Origin: Ilumatobacteraceae bacterium
GTDB taxonomy: Bacteria > Actinomycetota > Acidimicrobiia > Acidimicrobiales > Ilumatobacteraceae
DNA: 59,253 nucleotides
Assembly (NCBI GenBank): GCA_018401375.1
Contig: JAGYKR010000005.1
Span: forward strand, 1 to 59,253
Direction of reading: 5' to 3'
The notes below the pieces were generated by a model. The model searched no databases. It had not been told where the DNA came from and was given only the letters and a program-made list of their open reading frames with translations. Of the stretch, positions 1 through 7,220 are shown in pieces. Made by a program: the position numbers and the translations under genes. Every line of letters starts with the position of its first letter. Position 1 is the first letter of the stretch.

Positions 1-715
1 GTACCCCTATGATCCGAGCGGCAAGATGGCCGGCGGAGCCGAAGAGTTTGATCTTCCTGATCCACTGATCTGGCTGGCTTGGGTGGCGGCCCACACCACC
101 ACGATCCGCCTTGCCACCGGAATCTTGATCCTGCCCCAGCGCAACCCAGTGATCACTGCGAAGGAACTTGCCACGCTCGATCATTTGTCCGGAGGTCGGG
201 TCACTCTCGGTGTGGGTGCCGGGTGGTTGGCCGAGGAGTTCGCTGCCCTCGGTGTGCCGTTCGATGATCGTGGCCGTCGCCTCGATGAGTACGTCGCAGT
301 GATGCGGGCACTGTGGACCGAGGACAAGACCAACTTTGCCGGCGAGTTCTTTAACTTCACCCAATGCATCTCACGCCCCCGACCGCCTCAGGGCACGATC
401 CCGGTGGTGGTCGGCGGTCATACGCCAGTCGCGGCCAGGCGGGCCGGCCGCAGCGGTGACGGCTTCTTCCCCGGCAACGCCTCCATCGAGGAGATCACCG
501 ATCTGTTGGCGATCATGCGCACGGCCGCCGAGGATGCCGGTCGTGACCCCGATCAGATCTCCATCATCGCTGGAGCCGGAGGAGCCCCTGGAGATGCTCT
601 CCACGCCCGAATCGAACAGCTCGCACACATCGGTGTTGAGCAGGTGATCATTCCCGCTTATCCACCCGAGCGTCTGGCCACCGTCGGCGCAGATCTTCTC
701 GCCCGCTTCAGTTAG
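1..715 (+). CDS. LLM-class F420-dependent oxidoreductase, 5' truncated
   Basis: The reading frame is open from base 2 to the TAG at 713-715, so the start lies before the window; about 237 residues are visible of a family usually near 280-300. The fold is the luciferase-like TIM barrel that uses coenzyme F420 (family knowledge). Visible hallmarks are TIRLATGILILPQRNP, the LSGGRVTLGVGAGW segment and PVVVGGHTPVAARRAGR, all typical of the actinobacterial F420 group. The substrate cannot be read from sequence. It converges with the glycogen phosphorylase gene, with one base between the two stops. Family assignment is firm; function is open. Confidence 0.85.
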   Translation, partial: YPYDPSGKMAGGAEEFDLPDPLIWLAWVAAHTTTIRLATGILILPQRNPVITAKELATLDHLSGGRVTLGVGAGWLAEEFAALGVPFDDRGRRLDEYVAVMRALWTEDKTNFAGEFFNFTQCISRPRPPQGTIPVVVGGHTPVAARRAGRSGDGFFPGNASIEEITDLLAIMRTAAEDAGRDPDQISIIAGAGGAPGDALHARIEQLAHIGVEQVIIPAYPPERLATVGADLLARFS

Positions 716-716
716 A

Positions 717-2795
717 TCAGATCCGGTTGGCGCCGATCTCGTCAAGCATCGGCTGATACAGGGTCCGCTGGTAGTCAGCCACCATCCGCGCGGCTGTCAC
801 CTTCGGTCCGAGCGATACCCACGCATCTCGCATCCGATCCATCCATGCCTGCGACGGTCCCGCTCCACGCGCTGTGGCTCCGGCCTCAATCCGATCGGCA
901 TGAAATTCAGTAAGGATCGCCGCGATTGCTGTGTGGGTAGAAGCTGACTCCTCAAGATCGCGTTGACCCGAATCGGTGATCGCCGAGGTGGTGATATCGA
1001 AACCGTTACGGCCATCGGACATCTCGGCCCACCATCCGTCGCGAATCGAACAGTTAAGCGCGCCATTCAGCGCTGCTTTCTCCCCGCTCGTTCCCGATGC
1101 CTCATGCGGCCGCACCGGCGTATTGAGCCAGACATCGCATCCCGCATACATTGCGCGGGCCACGTTGATGTCGTAGTCCACGAGGAAGCTAAATCGCCCG
1201 TGTGCCTCCGCTGAGGCGCCGAAGGCCAGAATCTCTGCCATCAGTTCCTTACCGGGGACATCTGCCGGGTGGGCCTTGCCAGCGAACACAAACTGCACCG
1301 GTCGGGTCTGATCCTCTAACAGCGCCTCAAGCAGATGCCGATGGCGCAATAGCAACGTGGCCCGCTTGTAGGTGGCGAAGCGTCTCGCAAACCCGATCAC
1401 CACAGCGTCAGGATCAAGCTCCACCCCAGCCCTCTCGGCCAGCATCGCCGCCAGTGGCGCCTGTGTGCGAGTGCGGGTCTCGCGCACCAAGTCATCAGGA
1501 ATCTTCACCGCCTGAGACCAAGCCGCAGGATCGCCAAGATCCCAACCAGCACCGAGATGAGAGTCAAAGAGATCTTGGGTGATCGGATGCACCCAAGTTC
1601 GCGCGTGCACACCATTGGTCACCGAGGTGATGTGGTCACCTCCGGGCACCGCAGTGAACAGTTCCCGACTGACCTCACCATGCAGCGCCGACACACCGTT
1701 GGCCCGGGCGGCCACACCGAGACACAGTGCCGCCATGTTAAATACGCCCACCCCGTCGGTCGGATCAGCACCGAGGGCGGCAACATCATTGATCTCTGCC
1801 GACCATGTCCGCGCCCAAAAGCTGAGATACGGATCGATCAGTTCACCAGAGAACCGGTCGATGCCGGCCGGCACCGGTGTGTGGGTGGTGAACAACACAT
1901 GCGGGCGAATCCGATCGCGGGCTGTGACCACGGTGTCGCCTGATCGCCACGCCCGGTCGAGGAGTTCGAGCACCAAGAACCCGGCGTGTCCCTCGTTGAG
2001 GTGATGAACGCCCGGATTCCACCCCATGGCCGCAACGGCCCGGGCCCCACCGACACCGAGCACAAGTTCTTGCTCCAGCCGATGATGCTGATCGCCGCTG
2101 TAGAGGCGGTCGGTAATCGCCCGGTCATGCACGGAGTTCTGTTCGAGGTCCGTGTCCAGCGCGAGCAACGGGATCCGACCCACATTGAACTTCCATACTT
2201 TGGCAGCGACTTCACGATCGGCCATCGGCACAGAGACGATGATCCCGGTGTCCTCGGCGCCAAGATCGCTGGCCAAATACGTCTCATAACGTTCGCTTTG
2301 GTGACCGTGATCCACCCCTTGGCGAAAGAAGCCCTGCCGATAGAAAAGTCCCACTGCTGCAAGGGAGATCTTCAGATCACTAGCCGACTTCAGGTGGTCA
2401 CCCGCCAATATGCCGAGGCCCCCCGAGTACTGGGGCAGCAGTTCACTGATCCCAAACTCCGGCGAGTAATAGACAACCTCAGGGGCCGTGATCGCCTCCG
2501 CCCTGACAGCTCGCATGCGGGCAAGTTCGGTCCGGACTCGCTCCATGAAATCTGCATCGTTGCGCAGCTGATGAAGTTGGGCGGCCTCGAGCAGAGCCAC
2601 TCTGCGGGCCGGGGGTGTATCACTGTGGGCAAAACCGTCAGAGGTCGCGATTGGCAGGTCATCGAGCAGTTCTCTGCTGCTGTGGGTCCAGGACCATTGC
2701 AGATCCGAGGCCAAGGCCATGAGCGATGTTCGTAGGTCGTCGGGGGTCACAGATTCACTCCGAAAGTCAAAGCGGTAAGCGGCGGCGTGCGCCAC
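717..2795 (-). CDS. glgP: Alpha-glucan phosphorylase, GlgP type
   Basis: The enzyme releases glucose-1-phosphate from glycogen or maltodextrin by phosphorolysis with pyridoxal phosphate in the cytoplasm. The 692 residues match the shorter alpha-glucan phosphorylase branch. Near the N-terminus lies YYSPEFGISELLPQYSGGLG, and the cofactor segment is RPHEASGTSGEKAALNG with the PLP-binding lysine at about residue 573. The residue before that lysine is Glu, where the best-known enzymes have Met. The start is GTG at 2795; no strong ribosome site is visible. No glycogen synthase or branching enzyme lies nearby, so the gene stands alone. Confidence 0.92.
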   Translation of the reverse strand: MAHAAAYRFDFRSESVTPDDLRTSLMALASDLQWSWTHSSRELLDDLPIATSDGFAHSDTPPARRVALLEAAQLHQLRNDADFMERVRTELARMRAVRAEAITAPEVVYYSPEFGISELLPQYSGGLGILAGDHLKSASDLKISLAAVGLFYRQGFFRQGVDHGHQSERYETYLASDLGAEDTGIIVSVPMADREVAAKVWKFNVGRIPLLALDTDLEQNSVHDRAITDRLYSGDQHHRLEQELVLGVGGARAVAAMGWNPGVHHLNEGHAGFLVLELLDRAWRSGDTVVTARDRIRPHVLFTTHTPVPAGIDRFSGELIDPYLSFWARTWSAEINDVAALGADPTDGVGVFNMAALCLGVAARANGVSALHGEVSRELFTAVPGGDHITSVTNGVHARTWVHPITQDLFDSHLGAGWDLGDPAAWSQAVKIPDDLVRETRTRTQAPLAAMLAERAGVELDPDAVVIGFARRFATYKRATLLLRHRHLLEALLEDQTRPVQFVFAGKAHPADVPGKELMAEILAFGASAEAHGRFSFLVDYDINVARAMYAGCDVWLNTPVRPHEASGTSGEKAALNGALNCSIRDGWWAEMSDGRNGFDITTSAITDSGQRDLEESASTHTAIAAILTEFHADRIEAGATARGAGPSQAWMDRMRDAWVSLGPKVTAARMVADYQRTLYQPMLDEIGANRI

Positions 2796-2848
2796 TATGG
2801 CGGTCAGGTCCCTGCGACGCTAGCCGAGCAGGCCGGGATTCGCCCCGG

Positions 2849-2854
2849 TACCTT
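2849..2854 (+). promoter_or_regulatory. TANNNT -10 box, leaderless start
   Basis: TACCTT lies 6 bases before the ATG at 2861, so transcription would begin at or next to the start codon. No ribosome binding site precedes this ATG. Confidence 0.55.
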
Positions 2855-2860
2855 GGACAC

Positions 2861-3529
2861 ATGACGACCACCGCCCAGAGCGAACGCCACGCCCTCTGCG
2901 ACACATTGGTCACATTGGGTGATAACGCCGCCACATTATGTGAGGGCTGGACCACCCGTGACCTGGCTGCCCACCTCGTGATGCGCGAATCTCGGCCCGA
3001 TGGGGCAGCCGGAGTGATCATCGCACCCTTGGCCAAATACGCAGCACGGGTCCAAGCCGGGATCGCAGCAACCGGTTGGGAGGATCTCGTAGATCGGGTG
3101 CGGTCCGGGCCGCCCCGCTGGTCACCAACCCGATTGGCACCCGTAGACCGACTCGCCAACACCGTGGAGTTCTTCATTCACCACGAAGATGTCCGGCGCG
3201 CCCAGGCCGGATGGAGCGCCCGGCCACTCGACGCATCTCTCGAAGCCGAACTCGAAGCGGCGTTGCGACGTATGGCTCGGCTGCTGTGCCGAAAGGCGGG
3301 GGTCGGGGTAATCCTTGCGATCACCGGCACCGATGCCGCTGGGGCACCCGCCGCAACGGGTCCCGTGCGGATGATCACCGCACGCAAAGGATCACCCGTG
3401 GCGACGATCACCGGCTCGGCCGGGGAGTTACTGCTGTATCTGTATGGTCGGCGGGATCAGGCCCTCGTGGAGATCACCGGTGCTCCCGCAGCGATCAGCG
3501 CGCTCGATTTAGCGAAGTTCGGAATCTGA
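2861..3529 (+). CDS. Mycothiol-isomerase-like family protein (TIGR03085-like)
   Basis: This 222-residue protein has the N-terminal DinB-like helical bundle of mycothiol-dependent maleylpyruvate isomerase relatives: early W-T-T-R-D-L-A-A-H-L followed later by FFIHHEDVRRAQ, whose histidines are the usual metal ligands. The C-terminal half resembles an SCP2-like lobe. Members are thought to act on small thiols or to bind metal; the real reaction is not known. The ATG at 2861 is chosen because the family N-terminus begins there and a TANNNT box sits 6 bases upstream. The SDR gene follows after 2 bases, so the two are probably cotranscribed. Confidence 0.75.
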   Translation: MTTTAQSERHALCDTLVTLGDNAATLCEGWTTRDLAAHLVMRESRPDGAAGVIIAPLAKYAARVQAGIAATGWEDLVDRVRSGPPRWSPTRLAPVDRLANTVEFFIHHEDVRRAQAGWSARPLDASLEAELEAALRRMARLLCRKAGVGVILAITGTDAAGAPAATGPVRMITARKGSPVATITGSAGELLLYLYGRRDQALVEITGAPAAISALDLAKFGI

Positions 3530-3531
3530 TC

Positions 3532-4260
3532 ATGCCTGATTCTGATGTGCCTGTGCCGATGTCTATGTCGATGTCTATGTCGATGTCGATGTCTGACGAA
3601 ACAGAATCAAAGTTGCGTGACAAGGTGATCCTCGTCGTCGGCGGCTCCGGAGGCCTCGGTACCGCACTGGTGGAGGGTCTTCGGGCTCGAGGCGCGAAGG
3701 TGCTCACCACCGGCAGGAATCCAACCTCGGGTGCTGACATCTCGCTCGACATTCGGGACTGTGACGCCGGCGATCTCGTGGTGACCGCGGTATCGGGCGG
3801 GCCCGGCCGTCTCGACGGTGTGATCAATGCCTCAGGAGTGGTGGCATTCGGCTCTCTTGAGGACACCTCTGATGTGGTGATCGAAGAGTTGTTCATGACC
3901 AACGTGATGGGGCCGATGTGGCTGATGCGACGCCTCCTGCCGCTGCTCACCGAGTCCCGCGGTTTTGTGGTCATGATCTCTGGAGTAGTGGCCGAAACTC
4001 CCATGCCCCAGATGGCTGCCTACTCGGCGTCCAAGGCGGCCTTGGCTGCTGCGGTCACTGCGCTGCGCCGTGAACTGCGTCGGGCCAAGGTGCGGGTGAT
4101 CGATGCCCGACCTCCCCACACCGAAACTGGCCTCGCCACGCGACCATTAAGTGGGACCGCTCCGGCGATGGCCGAGGGGATAGCCCCGCAACAGGTAGCA
4201 GAGCGCATCCTGCAAGCCATCGAAAATGGCGAGGATGATCTCGGTTCCGCTGGTTTTTGA
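3532..4260 (+). CDS. Short-chain dehydrogenase/reductase (SDR)
   Basis: A 242-residue NAD(P)-dependent oxidoreductase with a Rossmann fold. The nucleotide loop is GGSGGLG, NASG is the structural NNAG variant, and the catalytic tetrad is represented by the Ser in VMISG and by YSASK. The substrate is unknown. The N-terminus is odd: before the fold begins (near RDKVILVVGG) there are six Met-Ser pairs encoded by a hexamer repeat, so at least seven in-frame ATG codons could serve as starts. The first ATG, 2 bases after the upstream stop, is taken here, but initiation inside the repeat is equally possible. Confidence 0.85.
   Translation: MPDSDVPVPMSMSMSMSMSMSDETESKLRDKVILVVGGSGGLGTALVEGLRARGAKVLTTGRNPTSGADISLDIRDCDAGDLVVTAVSGGPGRLDGVINASGVVAFGSLEDTSDVVIEELFMTNVMGPMWLMRRLLPLLTESRGFVVMISGVVAETPMPQMAAYSASKAALAAAVTALRRELRRAKVRVIDARPPHTETGLATRPLSGTAPAMAEGIAPQQVAERILQAIENGEDDLGSAGF
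3559..3594 (+). repeat. Hexanucleotide microsatellite (ATGTCK)6 inside the SDR gene
   Basis: Six uninterrupted copies of ATGTCT or ATGTCG encode (Met-Ser)6 at residues 10-21. Gain or loss of units keeps the frame and changes the number of possible start codons. Confidence 0.9.
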
Positions 4261-4304
4261 TGACCGTGACCGTTCTCAAAAATGCAGCGGTCACACGCAG
4301 TGCG

Positions 4305-4376
4305 TGCCTCCCCAGGGGCTCGAACCCTGAACCAATGGATTAAAAGTCCACTGCTCTACCATTGAGCTAGAGAGGC
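4305..4376 (-). tRNA. tRNA-Lys (anticodon TTT)
   Basis: On the minus strand the 72-nt cloverleaf begins GCCTCTC and ends GGGAGGC plus discriminator A. The anticodon stem TGGA/TCCA encloses loop CTTTTAA, giving anticodon TTT. The T-loop is GGTTCGAGCC. CCA is not encoded. One G-T wobble is present in the acceptor stem. Confidence 0.95.
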
Positions 4377-4506
4377 ATCTGGCCATAAGCGGCCGGGCCT
4401 CAGGCTAGTTGTCTGGCCACGCGATCGGCTATGTCGATGAGCATGTCATGTAACTGATGTTCCTGGCCCGTGCCCGGCGGCGCCCTCGACAGGGTCCAGT
4501 AGCAGG

Positions 4507-4557
4507 ATCGTCGTCATCGTCATAGTCGTCATCGTCATAGTCGTCATAGTCGTCATC
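4507..4557. repeat. GTC/ATC/ATA trinucleotide microsatellite
   Basis: A 51-base tract built of GTC, ATC and ATA triplets, with the 15-base unit GTCGTCATCGTCATA nearly repeated, lies between tRNA-Lys and the mycoredoxin-like gene. In the frame of that gene it would read as an Ile/Val-only stretch; on the other strand it reads as an Asp/Tyr-only stretch. The rest of 4381-4614 shows no recognisable gene. Confidence 0.85.
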
Positions 4558-4614
4558 GGTGGTGCAGCGAATGATGACCGCCGAGATATCGAGATTCCCG
4601 GGAAGGATTTCGAG

Positions 4615-5002
4615 ATGGCGAGGGTTGCAGGCCATGTGACCGACTTCGATGCCTCTGCCCAATCTGCTGCTCCCCGGTCCCTGACCGTCTACTGGCGCCC
4701 CGGTTGCCCCTTTTTGTAGTTCGTTGTTTAACCAACTTGATCGAGCCCAGATCAGTTACGGGACAGCGAATATCTGGGAGGACCCGGCGGCAGCTGCCGC
4801 GGTGCGTTCCATCGCAAACGGCAACGAGACCGTTCCGACGGTTACCCTCGGTGAAGCCGGTATGGTCAATCCCGATCTGCACGAGATCATGGCGGCGGCC
4901 GCCGAACTCGCACCCCACCTGATCCCCGAGGGTATGAGGCCCCACAGCCGGGCCGACTCGCCAAGTGGATCCACACCAAAACTCGCTGGCGGAGCGACCT
5001 GA
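4615..5002 (+). pseudogene. Mycoredoxin-like glutaredoxin with an apparent frameshift
   Basis: Two frames together encode a glutaredoxin-fold protein of about 128 residues. The first frame runs from ATG 4615 (AAGGA seven bases upstream) to TVYWRPGCPF and then hits TAG. The second continues with CSSLFNQLDR, NIWEDPAAAAAVRSIANG and NETVPTV to the TGA at 5000-5002. Joining them restores the CPFC active site. The break sits in a run of five T at 4711-4715; removing one T makes the gene intact. The family reduces mixed disulfides with mycothiol in actinobacteria. It may be a sequencing error, a decayed gene or a +1 frameshift; which one cannot be decided here. Confidence 0.8.
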
Positions 5003-5043
5003 AACCGGCGAGTTGGGCGGGTGTTGGATAACGGCGGCCTGCT

Positions 5044-6048
5044 CTACCCGACCATCGGCGTGGCGAGCAAAGCGCGCCGGATCCACGCCGTGGGTCGGAT
5101 CATCGGCTGGCCATGGCCACCCCCGAACCCGGTGCGCTGATAATCGGTGAAGGCTTGACGGATTTCGTCCTCGGTGTTCATCACAAACGGTCCGTAGCGC
5201 GCCACCGGTTCGGCGATAGGCCGGCCTTGGAGGACGAGAACCTCTACTCGCTGATTGGCGCGCAACACGGTCGGAGCTTCCGTGGAGACCACGGCCCCAG
5301 TGGAAGCACCAATCACCTCGTCATCAATGGACAGACTCCCACCCTCAAACAGGTACATGACCCGCACGGTCTCAGGGGTCTGAGCAGCAGGCATTGTCCA
5401 TGTGGTTCCGGCATCCATCGTGATATGCCAGACGGCCACATCGGCTTCGGTGCGTGAGGCCCACGAATGGGGCGGCGGATTCGGTGGCGTATCGGCCCCC
5501 GTGAGCGTGCCAGCGATCACTGTCACTTGCACGCCGGGTCCGTCGGGCCCCCGAGGGCTCAGCGTCAGGCGCGGAATCTCGTGGTCCCAGAACATCGAGA
5601 AGTGTGGATCCACCATCTTGTCCACGGCCGGCAGGTTGATCCAGATCTGAAACAGCTCCAGCGTGTTCGGCCCATCGCGGTCGAGCAGCGGGAACATCTC
5701 TGCATGCACGATGCCCGACCCCGCCGTCATCCACTGGGCATCCCCCCGACCGTAACGAGCTGCAGCCCCGAGGGAATCTGCGTGGTCCACGAGCCCGCGT
5801 CGGACATAGGTCAATGTCTCAAACCCACGGTGCGGATGAGAGGGGAACCCTGGCACCACTTGTCCGTGGTACATCCGCCATCCATCGATTCCTTCAAAGT
5901 CCTGACCCAGGTTGCGACCCTTCAGGTCAGCCACCGGTCCGAGGCGATGATCTCCTGCGGGATAGTGGTCAAGGTGGTGGACACAAAACAAAAACGGGTC
6001 CACTGTGGGCCACTGAAATCCGAGCGGGACTGTTTGTATGACGGCCAT
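5044..6048 (-). CDS. Pirin family cupin protein
   Basis: The 334-residue protein has the two-cupin pirin architecture. The N-terminal cupin carries HPHRGFETLTYV and, further on, GSGIVHAEM, which together supply the His/His/His/Glu metal site. Pirins bind iron and some act as quercetin dioxygenases or as redox-sensing regulators; which applies is unknown. The start ATG at 6048 lies 6 bases after a TANNNT box. It is not cotranscribed with the acyl-CoA dehydrogenase upstream unless transcription reads through. Confidence 0.88.
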   Translation of the reverse strand: MAVIQTVPLGFQWPTVDPFLFCVHHLDHYPAGDHRLGPVADLKGRNLGQDFEGIDGWRMYHGQVVPGFPSHPHRGFETLTYVRRGLVDHADSLGAAARYGRGDAQWMTAGSGIVHAEMFPLLDRDGPNTLELFQIWINLPAVDKMVDPHFSMFWDHEIPRLTLSPRGPDGPGVQVTVIAGTLTGADTPPNPPPHSWASRTEADVAVWHITMDAGTTWTMPAAQTPETVRVMYLFEGGSLSIDDEVIGASTGAVVSTEAPTVLRANQRVEVLVLQGRPIAEPVARYGPFVMNTEDEIRQAFTDYQRTGFGGGHGQPMIRPTAWIRRALLATPMVG

Positions 6049-6054
6049 GCCCTC

Positions 6055-6060
6055 AGGCTA
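6055..6060 (-). promoter_or_regulatory. TANNNT -10 box for the pirin gene
   Basis: On the minus strand TAGCCT is followed by 6 bases and then the pirin ATG at 6048. An 11-bp dyad CTGATAATCAG (6066-6076) lies in the -10/-35 spacer. Confidence 0.55.
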
Positions 6061-6083
6061 GAGCCCTGATAATCAGCCCGGCC

Positions 6084-7220
6084 TCACAAGCCCAAGCCGC
6101 GGGAAATCACCATCCGTTGGATCTCGCTCGTGCCTTCACCGATTTCGAGGATCTTCGCATCGCGATAGAAACGGGCTACCGGGGAATCCTCGATGAAACC
6201 GGCACCGCCAAAGATCTGGGTGGCCACCCGCGTGGCGGTCACCGCAGCCTCGGTGGTGTAGAGCTTGGCCATCGCTGCTGCCTGACCGATATCTCGGCCC
6301 TGGTCTTTCAGCCAGGCCGCCTTATACGTCAGATTGGCCGAGTTCTCCACGGCCACAGCGAGGTCAGCCAGCGCGAACGCAATCGCTTGATGGGATCCGA
6401 TCGGCTTACCGAAGGTTTCGCGCTGTTGGGCGTATTCCAACGACATCTCCAGACACGCTCTGGCGCAGCCGAGTGCGAGGGCCGAGATCGCGATGCGCCC
6501 ATCATCAAGGATCGACAAAAAGTTATGGAATCCCTTCCCTGGTTCTCCGAGCAGATGATCACCTGGCACCCGGCAGTCGTCAAGGATCACACCGTGGGTA
6601 TCGCTGGCATGCCAGCCAAGCTTGCGATAGGCCGGCTCGATGATCATGCCAGGGGTGCCCGCTGGGATCACGAAGTTACTGATCCCGGCATCGGTACGCG
6701 CCGTCACCGTAACGATCGAAGTGATCGCTGTTCCCGAGTTTGTGATGAACGCCTTGGCGCCGTTCAGCACCCAGTCCTCCCCGTCAGGTTCGGCTCGGGT
6801 AGTGGAGGATCCAGCATCGCTACCCGCTCCCGGTTCGGTCAGGCCGAATGCACCGAGGGCGGCACCGCTCACGAGGTCTGGCAGCCATCGCTCCTGTTGG
6901 GCTCGGGTCCCGAATCGATAGATCGGGTTCGCTCCCAGACCTACACCAGCAGACAAAGTGATCCCCACCGATTGATCCACCTTGCCGATCTCCTCAATCG
7001 CCAGGCACAGCGATAAGAAGTCGCCGCCGCCTCCGCCCCACTCCTCGGGGAAGATGAGACCAAACAATCCGAGATCCGCCATCGCTGCCACCGCTTCGAG
7101 GGGGAAATGGTGACGCTCATCCCAGTCTGCTACGTGCGGTGAGAGTTCGGCTCGGGCAAACTCGGCCACCACCTTACGAAAGACCTCGTGTTCCTCGGGC
7201 AGGTCATAATTAATGGTCAT
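6084..7220 (-). CDS. Acyl-CoA dehydrogenase
   Basis: A 378-residue flavoenzyme that introduces the alpha-beta double bond into an acyl-CoA and passes electrons to ETF. Visible signatures are GAFGLTEPGAGSDAGS, DRxxFG-like QQRETFGKPIGSHQAIA, and EGTSEIQR near the C-terminus; the Glu before GTSE (about residue 362) sits at the classical catalytic-base position. The ATG at 7220 overlaps the end of the carboxylase alpha gene by 11 bases and has GGAG upstream; an upstream in-frame start at 7247 is less likely. Isovaleryl-CoA dehydrogenases normally carry their base elsewhere, so a short or branched-chain substrate is possible but unproven. Confidence 0.9.
   Translation of the reverse strand: MTINYDLPEEHEVFRKVVAEFARAELSPHVADWDERHHFPLEAVAAMADLGLFGLIFPEEWGGGGGDFLSLCLAIEEIGKVDQSVGITLSAGVGLGANPIYRFGTRAQQERWLPDLVSGAALGAFGLTEPGAGSDAGSSTTRAEPDGEDWVLNGAKAFITNSGTAITSIVTVTARTDAGISNFVIPAGTPGMIIEPAYRKLGWHASDTHGVILDDCRVPGDHLLGEPGKGFHNFLSILDDGRIAISALALGCARACLEMSLEYAQQRETFGKPIGSHQAIAFALADLAVAVENSANLTYKAAWLKDQGRDIGQAAAMAKLYTTEAAVTATRVATQIFGGAGFIEDSPVARFYRDAKILEIGEGTSEIQRMVISRGLGL

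Noticed and set aside
1986-2735. 249-codon plus-strand frame inside glgP
   Set aside because: It is antisense to a well-conserved enzyme and shows no protein-like pattern.
3076-3531. Extended start of the SDR inside the preceding gene
   Set aside because: The upstream frame is Arg/Gly-rich shadow of the TIGR03085-like gene; the SDR fold needs no such extension.
4429-4662. 77-codon minus-strand frame with an Asp/Tyr tract
   Set aside because: The tract is a microsatellite, the rest has no recognisable similarity, and it overlaps the conserved N-terminal frame of the mycoredoxin-like gene.
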